Position numbers and translations under genes: made by a program. The notes under the pieces were generated by a model. The model did not search any database, was not told where the DNA came from, and saw only the letters and a program-made list of their open reading frames with translations. 64,000 nucleotides of DNA. Source: Promerops cafer (Eukaryota; Chordata; Aves; Passeriformes; Nectariniidae). Each line of letters opens with the position of its first letter. Position 1 is the stretch's first letter. Below, piece by piece: positions 23,801 to 36,800 of this stretch. The stretch is taken from assembly GCA_013398275.1 (NCBI GenBank), contig VZSE01013631.1, positions 3,008,550 to 3,072,549 on the forward strand. The letters are read 5' to 3'.

Positions 23801-26800
23801 TGTAAGCTTCCAAGCACGTTAGGCTGGTTATGAATCAAGCTTTTGTAAGGGAAATTCTGCCTGCTAGGTTGGATGCTAATGACAAGGTAGGACACTTTAA
23901 AACTGCAATTGTTTGCCTGCTTGCTGACATGTTTCTAGACAGTATTTTTAATGTAGGGTGGCATCCCAATTTACAATGCTTTGGTTTGTATTTTGGGAGC
24001 TGTCTTAGAGTGCACAAATTAGATGACTTTTGGAGGAAACTACATCAGAGGACGTAGATCAGCTGCAGCTGGTGTTCAGTCACAAGGCCAGCCTATAACT
24101 AATCTGGCAAGACTGCTCTGAAACCCAAGGTGTGTATGTCAGATCCTAAGCACCAACTGATTTGTTTTACAGATTGGCTCCAGTTATCTTATCCCTGTGT
24201 CAGCTGTTGGGGTGTCTCAGAAGGACTAGTTCAACATGAAACACCACAACAGAGTGGCCTCTGAGGCTGTGAGAAAAGGCAATCATAAATGGCATTTAAT
24301 GATATTGTTTCAGAAAGTGAAAAACTAAACAAACAAAAAAACGCATCTGCATTTGTCTGTGCTTTGTTTTTTTCTGCCCTTTTTTAATTGAAACATATGG
24401 CATCAGTGGGCTTTTTAGTTTATTTTAGAAATTTGGGGTGATATATTTGTAAAGCATGAAAATCAGGAAGATACAACTGTACACATTTCGAAGATAATAC
24501 ACCTTCCTATTCCATTATATTTCCTGGGCTTTGATTCCACTAAACTGAAATAAAACCCTCATCTAGTTAGTGTTAAATGCATTGATTTATACAAAACTCA
24601 AGCTCTTTTAAAAATAAACATTGAGAAACTTAATTAAGGGACTTCTGTGGCAAACACAGATTCTTGTCCCTTCATTAAGAAATTAGCATTTAAGGCAAAA
24701 TTTATAAATCCAATAGTATAGCTTTTTTCTTTAACTTGGAAGAGATAAAGCAGTTAATGTTCAACTGATTTGAACATGATTAAATAAAGGTTACATGACT
24801 TATCATTTTGAAGGATGAAATCTGCAGTAGTTGAATTTTACGCCTAACTTTCATTAGGTTTGTGAAGATTTTTGTGTAATCATTTATAATTTTCAGTAAC
24901 AAATAAAAAGCAAATCTTGATTTCGTGTTCTGTTCTTGCAAACACACCTTAGTTGCTGAACTTACCACGCTGTAAAGCTGTGTTTCATGAACTATGAGAA
25001 ACAAGTGTTCTCTCTGCCTGTACTGTTATCTCTGTGCTGGAAGGGGATTAATGTAAGGCGGTGCTTGGTTGTGTAGCTGAACAGCTTTTACACTGATACA
25101 ATGCAAAAAGTTATAAATCCCAGTACTATTACAATATTACCATCTTCTTGGACTTCTGCTGTGCCTCTGTTGCTTCTCATTTCTGGGTAATGGCCATGTG
25201 TGCTTCCCCCCAGAAGGACAAGGGAAATTGGAGGTGGATGTGCTGACCAAGCTTAATGATGTTCTTTCTGTCCTCTGCGTAATATCAAAGCCAGGTTGCA
25301 GTGTGGAGTCTGAACACCTGTTGTATGTGTTATTAAGTGAGCCCCCCAAAAAAGAGAGATTTATCTGGGGATTTTCCTGGGGATCCCAGTTAAGTGACAG
25401 AGGAATAAATTCTCTACAGCACACAGCACAGCCTGAAATTTCCCAAGTCTAGTTCCCAAGTCCAGCCTAGTTTATGTGGCTGATGAAAAGAGAGGCACTC
25501 CCACTTCTGCCTTAAACCTCTTCTGTCCTCACCTCCAAGGGATGATACAGTACCATAATAGTTGGTGGTGCTGCAGTGCTCCCCCCCTGCAGCTGTATTT
25601 GCATAATGGAAGAGTCAGCTGGGACTGATAATGTGCACTGTAATGATGACTGGGAAACACTTTGAAGCAAGGGATAGCTAGGTTTTGAAATAGCTTTTAT
25701 GGGTCAGTTGTGAACACGCATTTTAGAGTGCTCTTCCTGTGTTTCTGCTCTTTGCAAGCAATACACCATGCACAGTGTAAATGATTACTTTGGAGGGAGA
25801 GATAGCATCCTTTATGACAGACAAAAAGAGAGCTGTAAAGGGAAGTCTGAGTAGCTCGAGGGGTTTTATATTGGTGTAAAACCTCCATGCTGGTTTGTAC
25901 TAACATTCATAAACAGCATTTAAACACAGATGATGCCATGCTTTGAAATCATGTGAAAGTCTGACCCTTGTATGAAGCATCTTTGAACAACTGGAAAACC
26001 GTGGCAATCTTGTAGTATCTCAGCATGTTTCTTATTGCCAAGTTGGATCTTTATTGTGCTAGAAAACTAAATACAGTGTTCAGGTCTGTACAAACAGAAA
26101 CATCAATGTTTATATCATAATATTTTCCTTTCAAAGATGGAGTAAAGCAGCTACTCCACCCTAGCATCGAAAAGAGAAAGAATTTCCTTAAACCTGCTCT
26201 TGAATTTCTTTTTAAAGAAGTAGAGCTTTTAACAATAACATAAAAGGCCCCCACAGTTCCTTCTTTTCCTAGTTTATTTGTAATACTCACCTTGCTGGAG
26301 CTTGTGGGTGCATTTAAATAAGGTTGCAAAACTAAATATTTGGAGTCACAGAGTGCTTTAGTCTTAAATGAGGGGTTTATACCCCTTTTCCTCACTACTA
26401 TAATCTCCGTTTGAGAACACCTTCTAAAGTAATAAGCCCTGCAGCTAAATCCCCAGTAAAGGAGAGGCTTTATCAAACTGGGTAATTGGAGGGGATGTGA
26501 CTGATGAAAGCAGCTGGGGCTGTGCAATGAATGGAGCAAAGCTGTGGTGTGTCAAGCATGGAGTTTTCCTGTCTTTTGCCCTATTCTGGTTGAAGTTGTT
26601 ACCTCCTAATGGGCCTTTGAGCATGTGCTCAAAGTTTCAGAAGTTCTGCAATACCACGATCATACCATGGCAGATGCCACATCATCATTTCATTTTAATT
26701 GTATACGTTTTGACACAGTTCTGATATTCATTCTGTTCCACTGCTCCCTGTCTGTAATTAATCTGTGCAATCCTGTGTGCTGTTTTTAGTGCAGTCCGTG

Positions 26801-27781
26801 ATTTTGATTTCATTTAATTGTTGTAATCTCCTATGTAATGGCTATTTGCTATATCTCTGGTGTAAAGAATGAACTTGTTGGGATGGAGTTGCATCCAGTT
26901 TTAAGGTTCTTTGCTGTGTATCATGCTCTATTTTAGCTGCACTTAAGACCTGCTGGAATATTCATGCTCATGTATTAGTCTCATTGAGGATATATATAGA
27001 TAGATATAGATACATAGATACCAGTTTTGTTGAGTGCAAAAAATTGTATACATTTCCATTTCTCTAAAAGCAATCAGTGCAAGAGCTCAACCAAAGCTAG
27101 GGATTTTTGTTCTCTGAATTTTCTAGCATATAATTTTTTCTGTCTGTAAATAAAAAGAAGAAAACACTTTTCTTTGAAACCCAGTGTTTACTGCACCAGT
27201 TCAGTCAACAGCCACAGAGTAACCAAAGTAACATTCTCTGACTTCTTTTTGAGGATCAGACCCAACAGATTTTTTGGGCAAAGGCTGCAGCATTTGTAAT
27301 GCACACCATCACTAGCTGTACTGCATTTTCTTTTAGTTTAACAAAGTTCAAGGTATTTAGGTATTTGCTTCCTATGAACAATCTACATCTCTTAAATTTG
27401 TCTGGAATGTGCTTTACAGTATGAAAATTACACTTCTTAGAAGGAGCTCTCCAGTTGGCCTTTATGACCTGCTTTGCATCCTGTATTAGTGCAAGTGTTA
27501 TTAAACTAATTCGACTCTGGAAATAATAAGTACAGAACATCAAAACAGTGAAATTGCATGAAAGTACATGAAAATTATATAACTTTGAGATGCTTTTGAA
27601 CAGCACATATTTGGAAACATCTCTAAGGTAATTCTTAGTTGTAATTAGGTGTTTTGCAGGGGTTTTTTTTTATGGATGGTTAGTTGGGTTTGATTGTTTA
27701 TCCTTGCTGAAAAACTTTTTTTTCCTCATCTACTTTCACTGTTGCCACACTAATATTTTGCTGCTTTTGATTTTTTTCTAG
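17861..27781 (+). other. USP12 intron 1
   Basis: About 10 kb of AT-rich sequence between the CpG island and exon 2. It contains a (GATA)-like run near 26988-27020. Open frames such as 26051-26539 (minus) show no recognisable domain. I saw no CR1 copy and no alternative first exon I could support. Confidence 0.7.
26986..27022. repeat. GATA/TATA-rich microsatellite
   Basis: Degenerate run of ATAGATA and TATATA units in USP12 intron 1. Confidence 0.8.
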
Positions 27782-27862
27782 GGCGCCAATGCCTCAGCTT
27801 TGGAGAAAGAGATTGGTCCGGAACAATTTCCAGTCAATGAGCACTATTTTGGTTTGGTTAAT
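27782..27862 (+). CDS. USP12: USP12 exon 2 (residues ~17-43)
   Basis: Acceptor TTTTTTTCTAG and donor GTGAGT. It encodes 27 residues in phase 0, [20 protein letters not shown] followed by HYFGLVN, the lead-in to the Cys box. The intact phase-0 start means exon 1 must end on a complete codon, as in vertebrate orthologues. Confidence 0.97.
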
Positions 27863-30800
27863 GTGAGTCTCAGACTGTAACTTACTGCTTTGAAAGGACA
27901 GGAATGGGTTGGTTAAACTACAAGACTGGGATGAGTGAATACTTAAAATTCTGAAAGATATAATCACTGAATATTCATACTATTGAAATGTGTTTCAGTA
28001 TATAGTGTGTTTGTTGAAATATGCTACTGAATTGTTGAAATGGGCTCTCTATTGAATACTTTTGTTTCATTTTATTAGTTATAGGGTAATTTTTACATCA
28101 CTTTCATTTTATTAAAATGTGTAGGTCTTAAAGAAGGCTATTTAAATTATGTAGCTTGTTGTTCATAATATGCCAATAAAGTAAAATAAATACATTAAAA
28201 GAAAAAAAATCTTGCGAAAGACTGTGATGCTATAAAGTATTTATATCTGCTATTTATATTAAGATTTAAAAAAATACAGCCCAAAGAGGAAAGCAGAAAA
28301 AAATATATTGGATTGTTTGAATCAATAATTAGTTTTAAGGAATGATTTAAACTTTAATTTCTGATATTACTGATGAAAAGTATATCTTTTTAGAAATTGC
28401 ATTATACTGATGTGAAATATTAAATTAGTCTCTTTATTTGACTTCAGAAACTACATAGTTAAAACAGGTTGATTTAACCAGAGCTATTGTCTTGCTTTAC
28501 TTAGTGAGACTGATGATTTAAATGTTGTCCTGGTACTGTAACGTGTCTCTACCTCCAGGTGCTTAGCACTGACCTGCTTCGAGAGTCTGCAATCTGAGCA
28601 TGCACTGTGGAGTCAGTAAACACTGACAATAAGCTGGCTTCCATGCATCTCAAAACACCATCACTTAAATCCAAGTGATTTCTTTTCCTTTCTCATGAAA
28701 GCTAAAATACCCTCCGAATGCCACGTTATTTCTCTCGGGAGAGGAAATACAGCAGTTCCACTGTTAATACCCATCAGTTCTGCAGCTGAGCTTAGGCTTT
28801 CCATCTTTCCAGTGACAGGTTTTTGCAAATCTGTTGCTCTGTTGACAGATAAACTGTTTTCCTAATTTCTTGTCCAAGTCCAGAGAGGATTTAAGACTTA
28901 ACAGTGAAATTGTATTGTACACCTAATCCTAAAGTTTTACATGGTTTGTACCCTTAAGAGAAGGTTCAATAAAGGACAATCTTCCTAATATGTCATGAAG
29001 ATCAGCAAATTCTGGCTTTTTGTACTCAAGAGGGAGTAGAAATTTGAGGGGATATCTGTCATTGCCCTCAACCATACACATAAGAGACAGGCAGCTACAA
29101 TATATGTAGAGTGCTTTTAATTTTCTGTCTACTACAGGAATTTTGCTTATTTTAGCTTCAAACAATAAAATTTTATGGATTAAAATTCTTTGAATTGTAA
29201 CAAAGAATGGGATCTCATTACATTTATGGCACACTGGTTTTCAGGTACAGTGGTTGGCCAAGGAAATTCAGTGACACTGATGCCTGAATGGTTTTCAGAT
29301 CTGTTCTGCAGGTTGTGTTTACTAACACAGCACATATACACCATAAATGTGTAATAAACTCGCAGCATGTAAATCTGCCAGGAAAAGTGAAAGTAACAAA
29401 CTATGGCCAATGACTAGAAAGAATGACAGAGATAATGATAATGAAAATAAATACTAGATAATTAGATAATAAATTAGTACTATTAGATTGAGAGGCGATA
29501 GAAATCACATTTTTTGCCTTCATTGATTTATCTAATTTTTTTTGTAGCAATTACACAAAGCGAATCTCCTAGAGGTTCATTAACATTTGCTAAGTTTTTT
29601 CTAATTTGTTTACTGATTTTGTTTGTCCTAACTTTCTCCAGATCGATGGGGAAAAGGGAAATAATGTGGAATCAGTAGCTTTCTTCTAACTGTGTGATAG
29701 GTGGCCATTTGAGGTGTCTGGAAGACAGAAAAGCATTTTAGATAGAGATGACAATCCTGAAATAGAGATCTGTGAATTTATCCAGAGGCAGCATAAAATA
29801 AGAGGAGGCAAAAGCACTGTCTTACCTTTTTTCCAGCTTTGTGATAGAATCTAGGGATTGTTCAGAGGATGTGCTGAAAGAGCAATCTGAGAGGTAAAAG
29901 GAAACCTAAGAAAGGGCAATTATGGGAAACATATGGAAGACCAGATGGTTGATGGGAATGGAAAATTCAGCTTAGACTTGAAGGGACAATATCATTCACT
30001 AAATCAGCAGGAAATAGCTAAGATTTGTGGTGAGATGAAAGCATTAGGAGTATGATGTCCCATGCATATGGACAACCAGGAACATCAAGTCTGCTTATCA
30101 CTCTTCTTTCCCTCTTCAGTGCAGTAATGCAAACTATCCAAATCTATGTGCTTCACAAATTAAATCAATCATTTTATCCAGTGAGGATTAAAAATCTCTG
30201 AGATTTTTAATCTCGGAGAGCTGCTCTGGAAACTCTTCAGCAGTTTACCAGATTTCTAGAGCAGAAGGTTTGGTTATTCAGTCTCTTGCAGTGGAATCCT
30301 ATTCACTGGAATGGCCCACTGCAACAACGAAAAGTTGTTAGAGCTGCATCAGAGCTGGGAGGACCCCTAGAGCTGCTCAAGGACAGTGTTCCAAGCAGAT
30401 CTAAGTTCTTTTAAATCTCTTTGTTGAATGGGTTTCAACAACCACATTTCTTCCCAGTTGTATGTGCATCAGGAGAGTAAGCTGTAAGACCATGAGTGTT
30501 CATGGGTGTGCAGTGTTTTTGTTGCACAGTGTTCTTGTTTTGCCTACTGTCTCATTTTTCCACATAGGTTTGGGTGTTGTAACTTTGCTTTCAGAATTTA
30601 AAAGAGAAAAAGAAAAGGGATGTGTGTGTAAAACATAGCAAATGCAGTATTTTTTGAAAGGTAACAATCTGAACTAATAACTGAACTGAAGTAATAATGG
30701 GGGTAAGACCAGCATTTGTTCATTTACCAAATTGAGTATTTGCATAGTCTAGAAACCTCCCAAGCATTTCCCACTTGTTGTTTAGTACAGGTGCCATTTT

Positions 30801-33800
30801 CATTTTTTTCATGATAGGAAGCATTTATTTTAAAAATATTTTGAGTTTCAAAGTGATAAAGACTGATGCTTTAGAGATAAAACAAATGTGAACTAATGAT
30901 ATTTTCTTCAAGAGTTTGCTTTCAAACATCCTTCTGTTGCCTGCTGTGCTTCTGAATCTGGTTGGAGAAAGCCTTTTATGAACTTAATCTGGTTGGTTTT
31001 TTTTCATACAGGCATGTAGGTTAACATACATTCATATTAAATTAATCTGAATTTTGTTCAGTGTTCTGAGGTCTCCATATTTTGTTCGTCTCTCACCGCA
31101 TGGTTGCTATTCTAATTAATTTATCATCAGACTGCTCCTTTTAAAAGTTGGAATCTTAGGAAAATTCTAATTTGCTTGCTTTTCATCTTTTGACACTTGC
31201 TGTAGAAATTTTAGCAGTTTTCCAATTTGATTAAATTTTGAGAACTTTCCTAACACTTTAATGCAGTTCTCTTTTTATGGCTGTTTCTAATTATAAACTC
31301 ATAAACAGCTTACAATATTAAATGTTTTGACAGAAGCTACTGTGTGATTTAATCAGCTTCCTTTAAAGTAAAAAACCCCAGTTTTCCTCTTAAGTTCATT
31401 GACTTATTTGCAGATTTGGACCACGAAGAAGCTAATATAAGCATTTTGGTAGCTTAAATAAAGAAAAATAATGGACGTTAAATTCATCACTTTGTAATAT
31501 GGATACCTTAATGACATCTCAATATTTTTTAAAATATGCTTCTTCTTATTCTCTGAGTATGTCTTGGTTATTTAGGTAGTAGTTCTTCGTATTTCATTAG
31601 TTTAAAACAGGAAAGTAATTAATTTTTAAGTTTTGTAATTAAATTACACGGTGCTCTTGTTTGTCTTAATTGGGAGAGAGCAAAAAGTAGTTACTTCCCT
31701 GTTATTCCTAAGATGTGAAAGCTTTTAGTTCTTTTTCTCTATTGAAGGAACCTGCACTTAAAATATCTCTAAAGGCAGTCTTTGCTTTAGAAGTCTCCCC
31801 ATCACAACGATTGAGTCTCCGAATTTGCTATCTGTATGTGCTGCTATCTCTCTATAACAGAAATCTGAATGTTATTTCCACGTTTTGCAGAATGTGTGTA
31901 GTAGGTACATGCTCCAATTTGCAGGTTGGATTTCTTGCTGAGGGCCTCATAAAGATTTTCCCCACACTTTCGGTGTTGGATAATGCGTTCCACTGGTGGA
32001 GGCCGGCATAAAATTAGAATGGCAGCATAAAATTAGAATTGCTTTATCCACCAGTGGCTCCCCACACCTTGACAGGTGTGGTGGGGATGTTTGCAGTGTT
32101 GGGGTGAGCTGGAGTCTGAGGAAGGGGAACATCTGGAGTGTCCCACCTGGGGTGTGCTGGTACAAAGTGGGTTATGGATGCTTTCCTTGCTGATTCTGCT
32201 TTCCTCTTTCAGTCCAGTGGCTTGTCTCCTCCAAAGTGTGCACATCCCAGTTGTGTTCTCTTTTCCCTGCAATCTTGATTTCAAGCTACCAACTGCCATA
32301 GCTTTGAATCCTAAGCAGGATTCAATCCTAATGCATGTCACCTTGGCATTCAGGAGTTTCCTTAAACAAATCTTGTCACCCTGGAACGAGAACTGAAAAT
32401 GTAGGAGCAGGTTAAAGTAGTTGTTTCAGACTTTGATGACAGCTATTAAGATTTGGAGAATCTAATTCCTGAAGTGTGTGAGACACTCTCCATTTTCAGC
32501 TGAGTTTCTTCACAGTACAAAGTCATGCTGTGCATGTTCGTTGCTGTTGTGACTGATGTGTGCTAGACAGATATTTTTACCTGAGCATATTTCGGGAGTT
32601 ATGACATTGGGGGGTATTTTTTTAACATTTTGACCCAAATAGATGTAAAATATTACAAATAAGTTAAATTTTAAGTGAGACAAAATTAAATAGTATTGTT
32701 CAAATTAGCCTAGGTTTTTCATGCATTTACATACAGTGTACTTGGTAATGCTTTGTGTAACATCAATATGTTTTTCTACCTTAAAGTCAGGAAGAAATGA
32801 CTTGCAGAAAGTTGCCCCCTGCTTATGCACTCTCTTATACCTTAATTTTACCTCTCTCCAGTAATACAATGCAAACTCACAGATCTCTCTCTTATTTTGT
32901 AGTTTGGGAACACGTGCTACTGCAATTCAGTTCTCCAGGCACTTTATTTTTGTCGACCATTTCGAGACAAAGTCTTAGCATACAAGAGTCAGCCAAGAAA
33001 AAAAGAGAATCTTCTTACATGCTTAGCTGATCTCTTCCACAGTATAGCCACCCAGAAGAAAAAAGTTGGAGTAATACCTCCCAAGAAATTTATAACAAGA
33101 TTACGAAAAGAAAATGGTAACTTTTTTTCTTTTTCTTGTGTAATAATTATAGCAATTATGATTTAATTCTGAAGCTGACATAGTGTAATGCCTATATATT
33201 TGTGCTCTGTAGAGTACCTATATAGAAAGTGCTCTATTATAAATAAGAGGTGGCCCCAGGATAAGGGTGTAACTCTGGAGCAGTGTTGGGAGGGAATCCT
33301 TGTCTCTCTCTGTTCATATGGAGCTAAAGTCTATTGTCATATTGTCACTGGCTGCTTCTGAAATTGCTTGCTAGTTTTGTTTCTCTGGGAGTTTAATATT
33401 TGTAGTCAAAATTCACTGTGAAATCTTTGTTCTTTGTTTTAAAAAATAAATATTTTTTTAAATGGAGGAATCAGTCTCCCAAATTGAGTCTGTGGAAAGT
33501 CTTGCCCATAAGAATCTAGATTAAACCCCCCACTTTTTTAAATTGACTTAGAATTTATGCAATATGTAACCTGACCTACTTTTAAAACCACTAAGCAGTT
33601 TTGGTAAATTGTTTTCTAAATGTCATTGTTATCCTAAATTTCAAGAGATTTCTAGGGATTTTTCACATTTCTTGTTTCTTATCTGCGGGGCTAATTCGTC
33701 AGAATGTTTTAGAAAATTATTTGATGTTAAAATATAAATAAAGCTTTGTAATCTGCTACTCAGTTTGGATACATTTTTATAAAAATACAACTTTTTTTCC

Positions 33801-36800
33801 TTAAGAAGTAATTACTATATTTAAATAAACTGTATGAGGTACCATACTTAACACTGCTGCAATAGATATGTTCATACTGTTGCAGTCTTTCCAAGACCAT
33901 GCATGCAGACTGAAAAAGCATTTAAATGGTATGACTATCTCTGTAGTAAAAACAATAAATAAAATATTATGATGACATTCCTAGTTTGACATGGCTCTTC
34001 CAGCAAGTGCACTCCATGAGCTGTAATAATACTGTAAAAAAAAAAGCTCTTGGGTGCTGTACAGTCACTTGCCTGTGCAGAGTAGAAAACTCATTCCCTT
34101 CTTTGGCGCGTATGCTCGAGTAAGTGTGCTTGTGTTGGATACATTTACAGAAACAGTTCATTATAACAAATGCAGAGAATCATTCAGATGGAAAGCAGAA
34201 AGCAAACCACAGGAGCCATTAAGTTCATTATAGAAAGTGTTCTTTGTAATGTGTAATTATGTCATGCCACTGAAATTCTATGCAGAGCAAGGTAATTGGA
34301 AAACCTTCAGTAGAGAAGTTAGATGTGGAAGTTCAACCCTTGTATTTTTGGGTCTCTTTTAATGCTGATACTCTCACCTTTTGTACAAATAAATAGCTAC
34401 ATTCAGGCTGCAATTACATGGCTATCATATATGCTATTAAGGGCTTATTGTTAAGGTATAGAATTTTGAGCCTTTAAGAAGAGTTAGTTTAAGAACCAGG
34501 TAGGTGTGCAACACCAGTCTAGAGTCTCTTCAGTCAGTATCCAGCTAAACCAGGGTGATAACTGAGGACACAGTCTTAATGTATTCCAGACGACAAAGCT
34601 GCTGCTCCATCTTTATTTGCAATGCTTGAACACAACATGCATATATTATACATCTCTGAACTGGAGAGGAGCTTTTCTCAAGGGTGTGTAGTGACAGGAC
34701 AAGGGGGGATGGCTTTAAACTGAAAGAGGCCAGGTTTAGATTAGATATTAGGAAGAAATTCTCAATTATGATGGTGGTGAGGCACTGGAATAGGTTGCCC
34801 AGAGAAGCTGTGGATGCCCCATCCCTGGAAGTGTTCCCAGCCAGGTTGGATGGGGCTTTGGGCAACTTGTTGGAAGGTATCCTTGTGCAGAGCAGGGGAG
34901 TTGGAGCTCAGTGATCTTTAAGATCCCTTCTAACCCAAGCAACTCTGTGTTTCTCTATTAATGACCTTAAAGTTTATTTGCCTGGGAAGCAGCTGCTGGC
35001 TTGAAGTCAGCTGGAGGTGTACTGTTACATTTGCATAAAGTTCTTCTAATTGTAAAATGAACAATCTGTAGCTTCCTCTGTGCTGTGGTTAATGCTTATT
35101 ACTGACTGGGCACATAGCCCTGACAGGCCTGTGATACTACACTATGAAGAACCTCTGAAGTCTTTTACCTCAAGAGTCTTGTGGCTCTTGCTCTGCCTTG
35201 ATTTACTTGATTAAATAAACACCTTGCAATTGGCTAGATTGAGCTCACTCGTTCAAAATAGTGTAGTAGTTCATTAAATAAACTACACAGTTCATACTCT
35301 TGCCTGACCTATTGCACTACTTAAGCTCTCCAAATGACCTAGATTAGCATCAGGGTTTCCCTACTTAGCTAATAACCCTGGAGCTTTTATTTCTATTTGA
35401 AGTTTATTCCTGGATGCCATCAGGGGAATGACTGTAAAGCTTCCCTGGAGTCCCTGTATGCATTTCAAAACTTTAACTTCACTGAGTATTTTTTCGTTCA
35501 TCTGTCCACTCCTGTACAGGAAGACCTGTCTCTTAGAACATTCTTGGACTGCCAGCAAAGTGAAGTAATTGCACATTAAAAGACTTGTATGATGTTAGCT
35601 GGGAATATATCACTCTTTTCAAATAGGCAGGTAAATTTCCTCTTAGCAATTCCTGATCAGAGAAAAAATAATAACTATTATTAAATCTGTGTTATCCAAG
35701 ACATTGACCTAAGTTTGGCAGAGATAGCAAAGCCCCTGTAGGAGATCCAGTGGCATCTGGAGGCTGGGCAGGATGACCTGTATCAGTTCAGGTGGCACCC
35801 CACATACACCTGTGTTTAGGCCATTGAATTGTGCCCTGGTTTTCTTGCAGCATGGTTCAGTTCTCTGGTAATTCTGATCAGCTGGGTGATTTCTGTCAGA
35901 GCAAGCTGACTTGCTGTCCCCTCTTCCCACCCCCTATTTTTTTGGCTTAGTTTATCAAGTAGGCATTTTGGGTTGGTGGTGTATTGCCGTGAATGATTCA
36001 AGATGTGAAATAAAGGACTGGTTTTGAAGTCTGACTCTCTTAAAAACCTTTCTGTAGTATAGCACTAAGTGATCAGTTAGTAAACCTTCTGTTTTTATCT
36101 CGCAGAACTTTTTGATAACTACATGCAGCAGGATGCACACGAGTTCCTAAACTATCTTTTAAATACGATCGCGGACATCTTGCAAGAGGAGAGGAAGCAA
36201 GAGAAGCAGAACGGGCGCCTGCCTAATGGCAACGTGGACAGTGAAAACAACAGCCCGCCAGACCCCACCTGGGTGCACGAAATCTTTCAGGGAACATTAA
36301 CTAATGAAACCAGATGTCTTACCTGTGAAACTGTAAGTTTTCATGTGCTTTGTAAACACGAGTTCCGCCGTGTTTCAGAACTGCGTGCTTCGCGATTCGT
36401 TTATCCCAGCAGAACAAGACACTAGATTAGTTTGTTTCTTTAGTAATCTTTATATTTGTGTGAATATTTGTGGTTTTTCTTTGTTAGTGAGAACGTTCCA
36501 GCAGCTCATGCATGAATTGTAGGAAGAGACATTTGATCAATATTAGGAAAATGCCCAGTTGGATTTTTTGTCAGTGTGATCATAATTACCTTCAAAATTT
36601 AGATCAGAAAATTATAAATGGGTGTATTCTTAAACAAAATAAAGTCTGTGATTTGAGGGTGTGAGGTTCTTCTCAAATTTAATGTCTTAATAACTTAATG
36701 TCATGCTTAGTGATACATCTCATAAATAAGTATTATGAATCAGTTTCCATGGATTCCTAGTTTTTAAATTTAAAGCCATTGAAATCAAGATACTAATGGT

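Larger units (their letters stand above)
27863..32902 (+). other. USP12 intron 2
   Basis: About 5 kb, AT-rich. It contains a perfect 12-bp inverted repeat at 30186-30212 and a cluster of inverted and tandem repeats at 31990-32081. No CR1 was recognised. Confidence 0.8.

Noticed and set aside
26051..26539. 162-codon minus-strand open frame in USP12 intron 1
   Set aside because: No recognisable motif, no promoter or splice context, and its length is possible by chance.
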